From: CAYXDR01 sp046498185
GTDB taxonomy: Bacteria > Desulfobacterota > DSM-4660 > Desulfatiglandales > Desulfatiglandaceae
Assembly (NCBI GenBank): GCA_046498185.1
Contig: JAWOBE010000172.1
Span: 1-49,891, forward strand
Direction of reading: 5' to 3'
DNA length: 49,891 nucleotides
The position numbers were made by a program, and so were the translations under genes. The notes below the pieces were generated by a model. It was not told the origin of the DNA. It ran no database searches and saw nothing but the letters and a program-made list of their open reading frames with translations. How positions within the stretch are numbered: the stretch's first letter is position 1; each line of letters begins with the position of its first letter. Below, piece by piece: positions 33,788-43,146 of the stretch.

Positions 33788-34600
33788 ATGGAAATCAAAC
33801 CGTTGTTCGACCCTGAACGTGCCGGCAGGCCCATGAGGGTTGCAGCGTTTCTCTCGGGTTCAGGTTCAAATGTCAGGAGACTGATCGAACACTGGAAGAA
33901 ACTTCAAGCAGAGGAAAAAACAGCGCCCTTCGAGGTGGTTCTTCTGTACAGTGACAGGTCCGACGGATCTTGTTCAGGTGAATCCATCGCCCTTGAATAT
34001 GCCCTCCCCTATGCCAGCTTTGATATCAGGGCCTTTCACCGTTCCAGGAGTCTTAAACGCGATATCACGACACCCGAAGGGATCAAAGCCAGGAAGGAAT
34101 ATGACGGAATCCCTTCACTGCTCCTCAAGGCATTCGATGTGGACGTGGTAGCCCTCGGCGGATACATGAGCTACACAACCATAAACGGGTGCGTAAACGT
34201 CCACCCGGCCGACCTGTCGATCACCGATGCCGCAGGGAAAAGAAAATTCACAGGAGACCACGCAGTCAGGGATGCAGTGATAGCCGGCGAAACCGAACTG
34301 CGTTCTTCGACGCTGTGGACTGACAAAGGTGTGGATACAGGTCCGCTGTTGATGGTATCAAACGCGGTCCCGGTCAGGTTGCCCAAACCGCTTCCAGACC
34401 TGATCAAGGACAAGGAAGCATTCGAAAAGGCCGTCGACGGGCTTCAAGAAGAACTTAAACGCGCAGGCGACTGGCGGATATTTCCCCGCACCGTCGAAAT
34501 GATCGCCCGGGGCCGCTTCGCACTTGATGAACCGGGAACGGTTTATGTGGACGGCGATCCGATGCCCGCCGGTTTCAGGGAGAATGCCGCCGGTATATAA
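33788..34600 (+). CDS. PurN-like formyltransferase
   Basis: The protein resembles glycinamide ribonucleotide formyltransferase, which moves a formyl group from 10-formyl-THF. The catalytic trio is kept: Asn and His in NVHPADLS and Asp in VDTGPLL, with the phosphate loop FLSGSGSN. At 270 residues it is longer than typical PurN (about 200). The extra parts are an insert around residues 60-115 and a C-terminal extension. It is paired with a divergent PGK-like gene, not with pur genes, so a substrate other than GAR is possible. Confidence 0.8.
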   Translation: MEIKPLFDPERAGRPMRVAAFLSGSGSNVRRLIEHWKKLQAEEKTAPFEVVLLYSDRSDGSCSGESIALEYALPYASFDIRAFHRSRSLKRDITTPEGIKARKEYDGIPSLLLKAFDVDVVALGGYMSYTTINGCVNVHPADLSITDAAGKRKFTGDHAVRDAVIAGETELRSSTLWTDKGVDTGPLLMVSNAVPVRLPKPLPDLIKDKEAFEKAVDGLQEELKRAGDWRIFPRTVEMIARGRFALDEPGTVYVDGDPMPAGFRENAAGI

Positions 34601-34610
34601 CCAAATATGT

Positions 34611-36215
34611 CTACTTCAGGATACCCCTGGTTTCTTCGGCAAAAGACCGGATACTTTCCAAATCTTCGTCCTCGATCATGGCCGCCAAACCCGGGGAAGA
34701 GGCTCTCTTCTTCAATGCTTCCAACTCCTGCTCCACGCTGCCTATAGCATCTAAAAGCCCGGCATATGCCCTTGACGAGTAATCTTCTATTTCCGGAATT
34801 TCCGCGGTTGCGCCACCCGGGGCAAGCCTCAGTTTCTCTTTCCACCGCGGGACCTTGGCCTTGAAACCGTACTGTTCTTCAATGAGCCGCGCCAGGGTTT
34901 CAGAAGCCGTATTTTCACCATGGGTAACAAATACCTCGGGTCGGCCTTCAAAATGACTTATCCAGTCAAGAAGCTCACTTTGGTCGGCATGAGCGGAAAA
35001 TCCGCCTATCGTAAAAACTCTGGCGTTTACGGCGACGTTTTCCCTGAATATTTTGACTTGTTTGGCTCCGTCTACTATTTTTCGTCCGGTGGTTCCGTGG
35101 GCCTGAAAACCGACTATTACCAGTGATGCACCCTCGCGCCACAAATTATGTTTGAGGTGGTGTTTGATTCGGCCGGCGGTGCACATGCCGTTTCCGGCTA
35201 TCACGATAGCCGGCCCTGCTTTCTCGTTTATTGCAATTGATGCCGAGGTACTCTCCGTGAACTTCAGGTTCGGGAGATCCAGGGGGTCATCACCGTTTTC
35301 CATCACGGCTTTTGCCTCTTTGTCATAATGGCGCCAATTTTTCCTAAATATTTCAGTTGCTTTTATCGCCAGGGGACTGTCGAGATAAATCGGGATGTCC
35401 GGTAGTTCGCCTCGTCTGTGGAACTCCCCGAGCATATAAATGATTTCCTGGGTTCTTTCGACCGCAAAGGCCGGAATAAGAACTTTTTCACGGTTGGAAT
35501 AGCTATAAAGGATAGCTTCCAGTAATTCTTTTCCGCTCTCCTCCAATGAACGATGCAACCGGTTCCCGTAAGTGGATTCAACGAAAAAATAATCCGCGGA
35601 AAGCACCGGCTCCGGATCTTTGACAATCAATTGATCCTTTCTTCCAAGGTCTCCGGAAAAAACAACATTTACGCTTTCCCCGTCCTCCTCGATCCACATC
35701 TCCAGGATCGCAGATCCCAAAATATGGCCGGCGTTTCTAAGCCTGGCTTTGATGCCGTCTTCGATCTCTATCACAGGACCCCGCTCGACCGGAGAAAAAA
35801 GCTTCAGGCTCGCTTCCGCGTCGGCAACCGTGTAGAGAGGAACCACGGGAGGACGGCCGTTGCGCTTGTTCTTGCGTGACTGCCATTCCGCATCCATTTC
35901 CTGGATGTTCGCCGAATCCAAAAGAAGTATCTGGCAAAGCTCGGCGGTCGGGGCGGAAGATATGATTCTTCCGCTGAACCCGTCGGCTGCAAGACGAGGT
36001 ATTCTGCCGCTGTGATCTATATGAGCGTGGGTAAGGATAAGCGTGTTCAGAGTCTTGGGGTCGAAACCCCACGGACCCCGGTTTCGTTCCTCGATCCGGC
36101 GGCCCCCCTGAAACAACCCGCAGTCGACCAAAACTCTCTTCCCTCCGCGGGTTTCCACAAGATAACTGGAGCCGGTTACACCGCCAGCCCCTCCCAGACA
36201 GGTTATTTCCACCAT
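34611..36215 (-). CDS. MBL-fold beta-CASP nuclease (RNA-specificity domain)
   Basis: A CPSF73/RNase J-like ribonuclease of the YSH1 group, 534 residues. Metal motif HAHIDHSG, SGDLGRK, the beta-CASP region (LIPAFAVERTQEIIYML) and the C-terminal VTHGE and GGFSAHADQSELL are seen. It would cut or trim RNA in the cytoplasm. The C-terminal 60 residues are charged and helical. Translation starts behind GGGAGG. It is convergent with the PGK-like operon. Confidence 0.94.
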   Translation of the reverse strand: MVEITCLGGAGGVTGSSYLVETRGGKRVLVDCGLFQGGRRIEERNRGPWGFDPKTLNTLILTHAHIDHSGRIPRLAADGFSGRIISSAPTAELCQILLLDSANIQEMDAEWQSRKNKRNGRPPVVPLYTVADAEASLKLFSPVERGPVIEIEDGIKARLRNAGHILGSAILEMWIEEDGESVNVVFSGDLGRKDQLIVKDPEPVLSADYFFVESTYGNRLHRSLEESGKELLEAILYSYSNREKVLIPAFAVERTQEIIYMLGEFHRRGELPDIPIYLDSPLAIKATEIFRKNWRHYDKEAKAVMENGDDPLDLPNLKFTESTSASIAINEKAGPAIVIAGNGMCTAGRIKHHLKHNLWREGASLVIVGFQAHGTTGRKIVDGAKQVKIFRENVAVNARVFTIGGFSAHADQSELLDWISHFEGRPEVFVTHGENTASETLARLIEEQYGFKAKVPRWKEKLRLAPGGATAEIPEIEDYSSRAYAGLLDAIGSVEQELEALKKRASSPGLAAMIEDEDLESIRSFAEETRGILK

Positions 36216-36249
36216 CGGTTCCTCCCGTTCATTTTATACTTTCAAACCC

Positions 36250-36328
36250 TGATGAAGCCGCAAAAAGTAATCGAAAAGCTTTCCGTTATTCTGCCACCCT
36301 GTCCGGGGTACTTCTCATGACTTCATCA
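36250..36328. repeat. Probable degenerate GATGG-type element (E5)
   Basis: TGATGAAGCCGCAAAAAGT at the left and the reverse complement of the right end (TGATGAAGTCATGAGAAGT) match at about 14 of 19 positions. The size (79 bp) is close to the element at 46388-46463. The rest of 36216-36641 has only a short dyad (GTGCAT-N7-ATGCAC, 36374-36392) and AT-rich DNA. Confidence 0.45.
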
Positions 36329-36641
36329 TCAATAAAAACAACAATAATAGATCAGGCCACGTTGCAAATGCTTGTGCATACGATTCATGCACCCGGTATA
36401 TAGCACGCAAATCCTGTCCAAAGCAAGTAAACTGATAAATTTGGACAAAAAACATTTGTTGTGATAAAAATTGATTTTGGATAAAATTTATGTGAATGTC
36501 ATAATGTATCGTTTTACTTCAATTTTTAGGCCTTCTGAGGTTCATGGCGGTGCTTCAAAAAAACATCAACTTGATTAATCCACACTAAATATAATCCATA
36601 AAGCAAAAAAGCTTTCATTTTTTCATCGCGGAGTTTTTTGT

Positions 36642-37134
36642 ATGTGGAAACGCATAGGACTACGGAGACGTATTTTCCTGCTGCTGGTCGCACTTGTCGC
36701 TATCACAGTATTCGAGGGTTCGGTGATGGTCTGGTATACCTACCGCATGCAGGAGCGTGTAACCGAGACAATTCACAGTCACGTCGAGGCATTTCAGGCG
36801 GCCGAAATGCTTCAGACCGCTCTTTCCTCCCAGAAAGGATTTGTTTCCTATTACCTTCTGGACGGAAATCCTCGAAGGAAACCCTTCGATAGAGGTTGTG
36901 ATTCTGGACGTCAAGATGCCGATCATGGACGGGATAGAAACCCTTCGTGAAATAAAAAAGAAACATCCTTTGACTGAGGTGATCATGCTCACCGGTCATG
37001 CGACCGTGGATTCGGCCATCGAGGGAATCAAAGAGGGAGCTTTCGATTACCTGATGAAACCCTGCGAGCTGGAAGAACTGATCGAAAAGATACGCAAAGC
37101 CGACGCGAGCCGGAATCCGTCTAAAACGCCTTAG
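36642..37134 (+). pseudogene. Deletion remnant: sensor kinase N-terminus joined to a response-regulator receiver
   Basis: The first 77 codons (36642-36872) encode a kinase start with one membrane span (IFLLLVALVAITVFEGSVMVW) and AAEMLQTALSSQKGFVSYYLLDGNP. From about 36880 a different frame encodes most of a receiver: IEVVILDVKMPIMDGIETL, MLTGHATVDSAIEG, AFDYLMKPCE. The join falls at GGAAATCC / GGAAACCC, a short direct similarity that could have guided recombination. The frames do not match, so no fusion protein is made. An operon kinase-regulator pair probably lost its middle. Confidence 0.8.
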
Positions 37135-37159
37135 AGCGATTTCGTGAAATTTAAAACCG

Positions 37160-39004
37160 TTATCTCCATTGGCCGGGGAAAAGACATACGAATGTTGTAC
37201 CCTTTCCAACTTCGCTGTCGACCGATATTGTGCCCCTCAAATTATCGACGATCTCCTTGACAATGACCATACCTAGACCGGTGCCTTCCTCGGCTGTTTC
37301 CTTGGCGTTTTCCGCACGGAAAAATTCCGTGAACAACCGGGGGATATCCCGCGGTGGGATTCCAATGCCGGTGTCGGAGACCTCTAGCCTCACCCGGCCG
37401 TCCGGATAAAGTGATGTTTGCACCTCGATCTTTCCGCCCGGAGGGGTGTACTTGATTGCATTTGAAACCAGGTTCGAAAAAAGGTCTTCAAACAGTTTCT
37501 CATCGCCCATGACAGGCGGGAGTTTTTCCCCCGGCCTCACGATTAGTTGAATACCCTTTTCTTCGGTCTGCACACGGTAGGTTTCCCATATGGAATTCAA
37601 AGTTTCATTGATATTCATCTTCTTAAGGCTTCTGGTCTCGTCCTGCCCCCGCCTGATACCGAGCTTCAACAAATCTGTTACCATATCTCCAAGCATCTCG
37701 AGCCGCAGCCGGCACCGGCTTATGTTTTCGATCTGTCGGTTTTCAAGCGGCCCCAGGTAACCTTTCTCCAGCACCTCCAACATGCTGTAAATCGCATTCA
37801 ACGGTGAACGAAGTTGATGAGCGGCCTTATGAAGAAACCACGTCTTGTTGGTTTCGCTTCTAAGATTCTCGATCGCAAGGGCGGTTAGATCCGCCATCAA
37901 TGAGAAAAATTTGACATCTCCATCCACGAAATAATACGACACATCACTGTAAACGCAGAAAACCCCCAGCACCGCTTTTTCGACCCTGAGCGGGAGGCAT
38001 ACCATCGAAGATATTCCTTCCTTTTCAATATCTTCCGGGTACTGAAAATATTCTTTTTCATCGATTTTCCCTATGCTGAAAACCGAGCCCTGAACAATGC
38101 GACGGTTTACAGGACTCTTTTCCACGTCTATCGTGCCCTTCGCGACATAATCTTCACTGAGGCCGAAGGTAGAGGCAAAACTCAATGTTTTACCCGAAGA
38201 ATCCAGCAGCTTGATCGAGCAGCCCCTCACCCCCATAATCCGCGCGGCGCTTCTTGTCGCCATATCCATCAGTTCGTCAAGATCCGAATAGAGCCCCATA
38301 TTTTTGACCATTTCGTAAAGCGCGGTCAGCTTGATGTTGTTCTGTTCCAGATCCTTGGAAACCCTCAAAATTTTTCTGCCCTTTTCCTTGAGGCTGAGTG
38401 AAACCGATGTCACCAGAAAAGCGGTTACGAAAACGGCCGCGGCGAAAGTGAGTATCGGGAAAATCATCTCGGGATATTCAAAACCGCATGGAATAAGCGG
38501 GCTCTGAAAAGCTGCGGGGCAAACCGGGACGGCCCTGCACGTCTGCAGAAGCGTCAATCCCGCAAGTGCAGCTGTGACCACCAGGCAGTACATGTAGCAG
38601 CTGAACGGAGAAAGTAAAATGCCGGCAAGAATGATGTAAAAAATTATGAAAATTAAAAGGGGGCTTGAAATGCCCCCGGTGAAAAAAATTGCGACGAACA
38701 GAGCCAGAAGATCGAGTGAAATCTGGATATGGGCGAAAACAACAAACCTTTTCACGCCCGGATGAGCCCTGTGCCTCAGCTGTTTCCAAACATGCAGAAA
38801 CACTGCGTTATACAGGAGGACGGCGCCCAGAATGCAGGAAAGGGGCACCATCGGCATGGACTGCCGGAAAAGGTAGATTATCCAGCCTCCCGCAAGGCCC
38901 ACCAGTGCGCCTATCCACCTCAACCGGATGAACCAGTAGACCCTCTCGACGAGCTCTTTTCGGAAAAAAAGTTGCTCCCTGACGAGTTTATATCCCAACT
39001 CCAT
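37160..39004 (-). CDS. Membrane sensor histidine kinase with GAF domain
   Basis: The 614-residue kinase has about six membrane spans (25-205), a short coil, a GAF domain (about 230-380), a HisKA domain with H396 (LHKAAHQLRSPLNA) and an HATPase with NLVSNAIKYTPPGG, DTGIGIP and GTGLGMVIVK. It would autophosphorylate in response to an unknown membrane or small-molecule signal. The receiver gene just upstream is probably its partner. Confidence 0.93.
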   Translation of the reverse strand: MELGYKLVREQLFFRKELVERVYWFIRLRWIGALVGLAGGWIIYLFRQSMPMVPLSCILGAVLLYNAVFLHVWKQLRHRAHPGVKRFVVFAHIQISLDLLALFVAIFFTGGISSPLLIFIIFYIILAGILLSPFSCYMYCLVVTAALAGLTLLQTCRAVPVCPAAFQSPLIPCGFEYPEMIFPILTFAAAVFVTAFLVTSVSLSLKEKGRKILRVSKDLEQNNIKLTALYEMVKNMGLYSDLDELMDMATRSAARIMGVRGCSIKLLDSSGKTLSFASTFGLSEDYVAKGTIDVEKSPVNRRIVQGSVFSIGKIDEKEYFQYPEDIEKEGISSMVCLPLRVEKAVLGVFCVYSDVSYYFVDGDVKFFSLMADLTALAIENLRSETNKTWFLHKAAHQLRSPLNAIYSMLEVLEKGYLGPLENRQIENISRCRLRLEMLGDMVTDLLKLGIRRGQDETRSLKKMNINETLNSIWETYRVQTEEKGIQLIVRPGEKLPPVMGDEKLFEDLFSNLVSNAIKYTPPGGKIEVQTSLYPDGRVRLEVSDTGIGIPPRDIPRLFTEFFRAENAKETAEEGTGLGMVIVKEIVDNLRGTISVDSEVGKGTTFVCLFPGQWR

Positions 39005-39075
39005 AAAAGAGTACCTTTCTTTCCGCGGGCTGCTGAACCGTTATAAGTAGTTTCCATCCGGCGGATGGACACAAA

Positions 39076-39486
39076 CTAAATGTCTTCTTCCTCTAAAATT
39101 TTTTCCACCGTGGAAAGCAGACGTTCCGGCTCGATGGGTTTTTCGAAGAAATGCGACGCAGGCCATCCCTCCCCAAGTATATCCTGGAATTTCTCCGGCC
39201 CTTCCTCTGCCACTTTTTTCAAAAAAGACGTCATGATGACGATCGGGATCCCCTGGTATTTCGGGTTTTTCTTGAGTTTGTAAGCCAGGTCGAATCCCTC
39301 GGTATCCGTCGCCATCATTATATCAAGCAAAATCAAATCCGGTAATTCTTTTTCTATCTCGGCGAATCCTTCCTTGCCGTTGTATGCTGTTCTCACTCTA
39401 TAATTCCTGCTTTCCAGAATGATGGCTATCGACTTGACCAGATCCCTGTCGTCTTCGATCACCAGTATATTTTTGCCCGATCCCAT
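39076..39486 (-). CDS. Single-domain response regulator
   Basis: The 136-residue receiver has the acidic pocket EDD (11-13), phospho-acceptor D55 (LILLDIMM), the Thr/Ser in VIMTSF and the Lys in FFEKPIEP. There is no output domain, so it may relay phosphate or act by binding a partner. The start follows GGAGCG. It lies 71 bases upstream of the histidine kinase in the same direction. Confidence 0.92.
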   Translation of the reverse strand: MGSGKNILVIEDDRDLVKSIAIILESRNYRVRTAYNGKEGFAEIEKELPDLILLDIMMATDTEGFDLAYKLKKNPKYQGIPIVIMTSFLKKVAEEGPEKFQDILGEGWPASHFFEKPIEPERLLSTVEKILEEEDI

Positions 39487-39731
39487 TTTATCGCTCCTTT
39501 CCGCTGTAGAACCCTTTTCTGGACTCTTCTTTTACTCAACCGGCAGCGACTTACCAAAGAGTTTCCACGTCATAAGCCATTGTTGTCAAGGAAAAACCTG
39601 TACAAAATCATCACGCTTACTCTGCTGAAAACATACTTGCCTGCGCCCGCCGGCCTGGCACTGGAACCAACACCTACCGCTAGGGGGGCACAACAATCCT
39701 GTTAAAGGATGGGGTAGAATTCGGAGAAAGC

Positions 39732-39760
39732 TTGCAAGTCATCGATGTAAACATTATAGA
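39732..39760 (+). promoter_or_regulatory. Probable promoter of the PHP gene
   Basis: TTGCAA (39732-39737), a 17-base spacer and TATAGA (39755-39760). The rest of the 382-base gap (39487-39868) holds a small hairpin ATCCT-GTTAA-AGGAT (39693-39707 region) and no gene. Confidence 0.45.
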
Positions 39761-39868
39761 TATATGTGCAGATAAAATTTCGGACTGTACTTCACAGGGT
39801 TGCAGCGGAAACACAAAACATCCGGTCAAACGTTTTGACAGGAATCAAAAAATAAAGAACTAAAACTT

Positions 39869-40834
39869 ATGTTTTTAAAAGCACTTCATAACAAAGAAAA
39901 TTTAATTACCGACATAGAAATAGAAAACCATCAAAGCATCATTTTTAAAAAACCACCACTACCTGCGCTTATCGATTCACACACCGTGGTTGATCTCCAT
40001 TTCCACTCCCGGTATTCAGACGGATTCAATTCCATCGACGCGATTGCTGAAAGGGTTCGTAAACTAGGTATAGGCATCGCTATCACGGATCATAACACCA
40101 TCGACGGAGCCGTGGAAATGTCCCGGCATAAAGACATCTTTTCCATACCGGGCATAGAAATCACCGCCAAGGAAGGCGCACATGTTTTGGTTTATTTTTC
40201 CACGTTGAAAGGTTTGATTGATTTTTACTCATCTGAAATATCCTCACGGCTGGGAAAAAACCTGATGGCCTCCTGCGCGTTGAGCATGGAATCCATTATT
40301 TCCCTGGCCCGCAGTTACGATGGAATTGTTGTGTTTCCACATCCTTACGCTGCTTTTACAGGTGTCTGCAACCCTATTTTCAGAAAACGCAGGCAGGAAT
40401 CCCTCTTTGCAATGGTAGACGGTGTCGAGGTTATCAACGGCGGCAATGTTCATCGCTGGAACATGAAGGCCGCAGAGCTGGGGTTAAACATAAAAAGCGG
40501 CCTGACAGCCGGTTCAGACGGTCACAACCTCTTCCAGATGGGTTCCGCAGTAACGTATGCGAACTGCAAAAAAGACAGGAAAGCGTTTCTAAACGCAATC
40601 AAAAGAAAAAAGACATGGACCATAGGCAAGGAAGTAGGATTGCTCTTGAAGGTTACCTCAAACGGCATGAAATTCCGCACCAATCTCAACAATACTCCGG
40701 ACCTTTTCGGCAAAAATATGCGTTACAGTTATGCGCTGATTCATTCCGGCTCCACCAGGATGCGGAATCATGTATATGAAAAACTGGACCGACCCAACAG
40801 GCATAAGATATTAAAGAAATTGAATATCTTATAG
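39869..40834 (+). CDS. PHP-domain phosphoesterase-like protein
   Basis: The 321-residue protein has the PHP metal motifs: HFHSRYSDG, ITDHNTIDG, PGIEITAKEG, VVFPHPYA and GSDGHN. Such proteins hydrolyse phosphoesters with a trinuclear metal centre; small-molecule phosphatases and nucleases are both known. The last 80 residues are an unassigned basic tail. The ribosome site is weak. It is a single gene, convergent with the exported repeat protein, with a shared hairpin between. Confidence 0.85.
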   Translation: MFLKALHNKENLITDIEIENHQSIIFKKPPLPALIDSHTVVDLHFHSRYSDGFNSIDAIAERVRKLGIGIAITDHNTIDGAVEMSRHKDIFSIPGIEITAKEGAHVLVYFSTLKGLIDFYSSEISSRLGKNLMASCALSMESIISLARSYDGIVVFPHPYAAFTGVCNPIFRKRRQESLFAMVDGVEVINGGNVHRWNMKAAELGLNIKSGLTAGSDGHNLFQMGSAVTYANCKKDRKAFLNAIKRKKTWTIGKEVGLLLKVTSNGMKFRTNLNNTPDLFGKNMRYSYALIHSGSTRMRNHVYEKLDRPNRHKILKKLNIL

Positions 40835-40869
40835 GCGCTCCGGGCAAGCTGCGTCTCGGTCGAAAATAC

Positions 40870-40907
40870 CTGAGCCACCCTCGCCTTTTTGAACGAGGGT
40901 GGCTCAG
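40870..40907. terminator. Bidirectional terminator-like hairpin
   Basis: CTGAGCCACCCTCG (40870-40883) and CGAGGGTGGCTCAG (40894-40907) form a perfect 14-bp stem with a 10-base loop between convergent genes. No long T run follows. Confidence 0.8.
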
Positions 40908-40920
40908 TTGCTTTCATGAA

Positions 40921-43098
40921 CTAAAATACATTAAATAGGGGCCATTTACCCGGAATCGGAACCCAGTTGTTGCCCCGTGGTCCAAACCGGAAATCCATAG
41001 CCGCTAAACCTGCTTCCAGGGCATCTGAAAGAAAAAATCTGCCCTCTTCCTGATCATAAAGACCGATTCCGTCTACGCCGTCGCCGTCCCAGTCACCGAC
41101 GACCGGAATCCAGTTGTTGTCTCGCGGTCCAAACCGGAAATCTATATTCGCTGAACCTGCTTCCAGGGCATCTGAAAGAAAAAATCTGCCCTCTTCCTGG
41201 TCATAAAGACCGATTCCGTCTACGCCGTCGCCGTCCCAGTCACCGGCGACCGGAATCCAGTTGTTGCTCCGAGGTCCAAACCGGAAATCTATATTCGCTG
41301 AACCTGCTTCCAAGGCATCTGAAAGAAAAAATCTGCCCTCTTCCTGGTGGTAAAGACCAATCCCGTCTTTCTCATCGCCGTCCCAGTCACCGGCGACCGG
41401 GATCAAGTTATTGTCTCGGAATCCGAACCGAAATTCCCTGTCTCCAGGACCGGCTTGCAGGGCATTGGCAAGGTAAAACGTCGCACTTTTCTGATCGTAA
41501 AGACCAACGCCGTCAGGCATACCATGCTGATATATGGCTGTCTTCACATCGCTCGGCGTCATGCCTTCCTTCCAAGCCTTGGCTTTCAGTACACCAGGAA
41601 TCGAAACGGTAACCACGCCCCCGACGACTTCCGAATCGGATTCCGTTGGATTTTCGCCGTCAGTGGTATACGTAATCGTCGCCCCCTCGGTAGCACAGGT
41701 GACCGTCACCTCCAAGCTCTCTTCTTCAGGCCAGAACCCTCCATCAGGGACAAAAACCGGGGTGGCAACCTTGTTTATCATGTCAAACTGCGCTGTCACA
41801 GTGATATCCTCGGTCACATTCGTGTCAGTGCGGGGATTGTCCGTTAACCCATCGGACCACTGCACGAACTCATACCCCTCGCTAGGAACCGCCGTAACCG
41901 TCGTGCCATCCTCACCGTATTCTACCTCCTGCACCGCGTCACCACCTGTTATAGATCCACCCTCCACGGGGTTGGGCGTGTAGGTCAAGGTGTATACGGC
42001 GACGCTGTACTGCGCGATCACAACGAGATCCGACGTAATATTGTCGAACGGGACATCCCAGCCGGTAAACGTAAAACCTTCACGCTCGGGATAATCCGGC
42101 GCTGTAGCCGCGCTTCCCTCTTCCACGTCCTCGGTCTTCAAAACCGTCCCGTCATAATCCTGGAAGGTAACCGTAAACGTATCGGTGATTGCTTCATACT
42201 GCGCTACGACCGTAAAATCCTCGGTCACATTGTCAAAGGCCGGGTCCCATCCTGTGAACATATACCCGTCACGCACTGGCTCCGCCGGTGCCGTGGCCGC
42301 GCTTCCCTCTGCCACTTCCTCCGTCTTCAAAACCGTCCCGTCATAATCCTGGAAGGTAACGGTAAACGTATCGGTGGTTGCTTCATACTGCGCTACGACC
42401 GTCAAATCCTCGGTCACATTGTCATATGGAGGCGGTGGGTTCCAACCCGTAAAGGTGTACCCTTCACGTACCGGATCCTGCGGGGGTGTAGCACTCCCTC
42501 CAGAATCGACCTGTTCAGTCTTCAAAACCGTACCGTCGTGATCCTCGAAGGTGACTGTATACTGTGAGGGGACCACAGTGACCGTCGCACCCGTAAAATT
42601 GGGGTCATAACCTGAGGCCGTACCGGAAGCCACGATGTTCACAGGTGTGTCCACGCCACCACTGCCTGATAGAACCTCAAATTTCAGTTCAACAAGCTTC
42701 AAAGGAAACACAGCGTCTCCACCCGGCCACTGAGCTGTAAAATCAGTCCATGTAAGCTTTACAATGCTGTCGGTGTCCGCGTCACTGTCCGCATCAGCCG
42801 CATCCGGTTGAGGAACAGATTCTGAAGCGAAAAGGTTTTTCTCAAAAACGTTTTCAAAACCTTTAAAATCAAGTTTTGTGGAATCGAAAAAGAAATCCAC
42901 CCCCACACCGGTCACCGTTTTGTTTTCCGGCGTGGTACTGTACCAAACACTCAAAGAAAACTCTTCACCAGGGTTTTGTGAGGATGCAGCAGGATCGAGG
43001 GAGACATCTTGAGTTTGAGCATATGCAAAGATTGAAACGCTGAAAAAAATCATAAAAATTGATATAAAATAAAATGATATCTTTTTAATGCGTTCCAT
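40921..43098 (-). CDS. Exported multidomain protein: cohesin-like, InlB-type repeats, CHB_HEX-like, FG-GAP-like repeats
   Basis: 725 residues. A signal peptide (1-27) is followed by a cohesin-like beta-sandwich (about 30-175). Three near-identical 63-residue InlB/Listeria-Bacteroides B repeats come next (about 178-395; unit FTVTFQDYDGTVLKTE...EGYTFTGWDP...VTEDLTVVAQYE), then a diverged repeat (EGYEFVQWSDG). A chitobiase C-terminal-like module follows (YTTDGENPTESDS, about 475-545). The protein ends with four 49-residue repeats (VAGDWDGDGVDGIGLYDQEEGRFFLSDALEAG). It is probably a surface or secreted adhesive protein. GGAGG precedes the start. Confidence 0.85.
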   Translation of the reverse strand: MERIKKISFYFISIFMIFFSVSIFAYAQTQDVSLDPAASSQNPGEEFSLSVWYSTTPENKTVTGVGVDFFFDSTKLDFKGFENVFEKNLFASESVPQPDAADADSDADTDSIVKLTWTDFTAQWPGGDAVFPLKLVELKFEVLSGSGGVDTPVNIVASGTASGYDPNFTGATVTVVPSQYTVTFEDHDGTVLKTEQVDSGGSATPPQDPVREGYTFTGWNPPPPYDNVTEDLTVVAQYEATTDTFTVTFQDYDGTVLKTEEVAEGSAATAPAEPVRDGYMFTGWDPAFDNVTEDFTVVAQYEAITDTFTVTFQDYDGTVLKTEDVEEGSAATAPDYPEREGFTFTGWDVPFDNITSDLVVIAQYSVAVYTLTYTPNPVEGGSITGGDAVQEVEYGEDGTTVTAVPSEGYEFVQWSDGLTDNPRTDTNVTEDITVTAQFDMINKVATPVFVPDGGFWPEEESLEVTVTCATEGATITYTTDGENPTESDSEVVGGVVTVSIPGVLKAKAWKEGMTPSDVKTAIYQHGMPDGVGLYDQKSATFYLANALQAGPGDREFRFGFRDNNLIPVAGDWDGDEKDGIGLYHQEEGRFFLSDALEAGSANIDFRFGPRSNNWIPVAGDWDGDGVDGIGLYDQEEGRFFLSDALEAGSANIDFRFGPRDNNWIPVVGDWDGDGVDGIGLYDQEEGRFFLSDALEAGLAAMDFRFGPRGNNWVPIPGKWPLFNVF
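40950..41520. repeat. 147-bp tandem repeats within the exported repeat protein
   Basis: Units begin GCCCTCTTCCTG at 41041, 41188 and 41335, an exact 147-base period (49 codons). The first three are almost identical at the DNA level; the one encoded first is diverged. A second set with a 189-base period (63 codons) lies at about 41990-42560. Confidence 0.9.
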
Positions 43099-43146
43099 AC
43101 TAAACCCTCCATTTAAATGATTTATATAATATTAAAAAATTAATCA

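Noticed and set aside
36642..36950. A short intact membrane protein starting with the kinase N-terminus.
   Set aside because: After LLDGNP the frame reads sequence that is clearly a receiver in another frame, so the C-terminal 25 residues are an artefact of the join.
39660..39740. A cyclic di-GMP or other riboswitch before the PHP gene.
   Set aside because: Only one short hairpin is visible and none of the conserved riboswitch cores was recognised.
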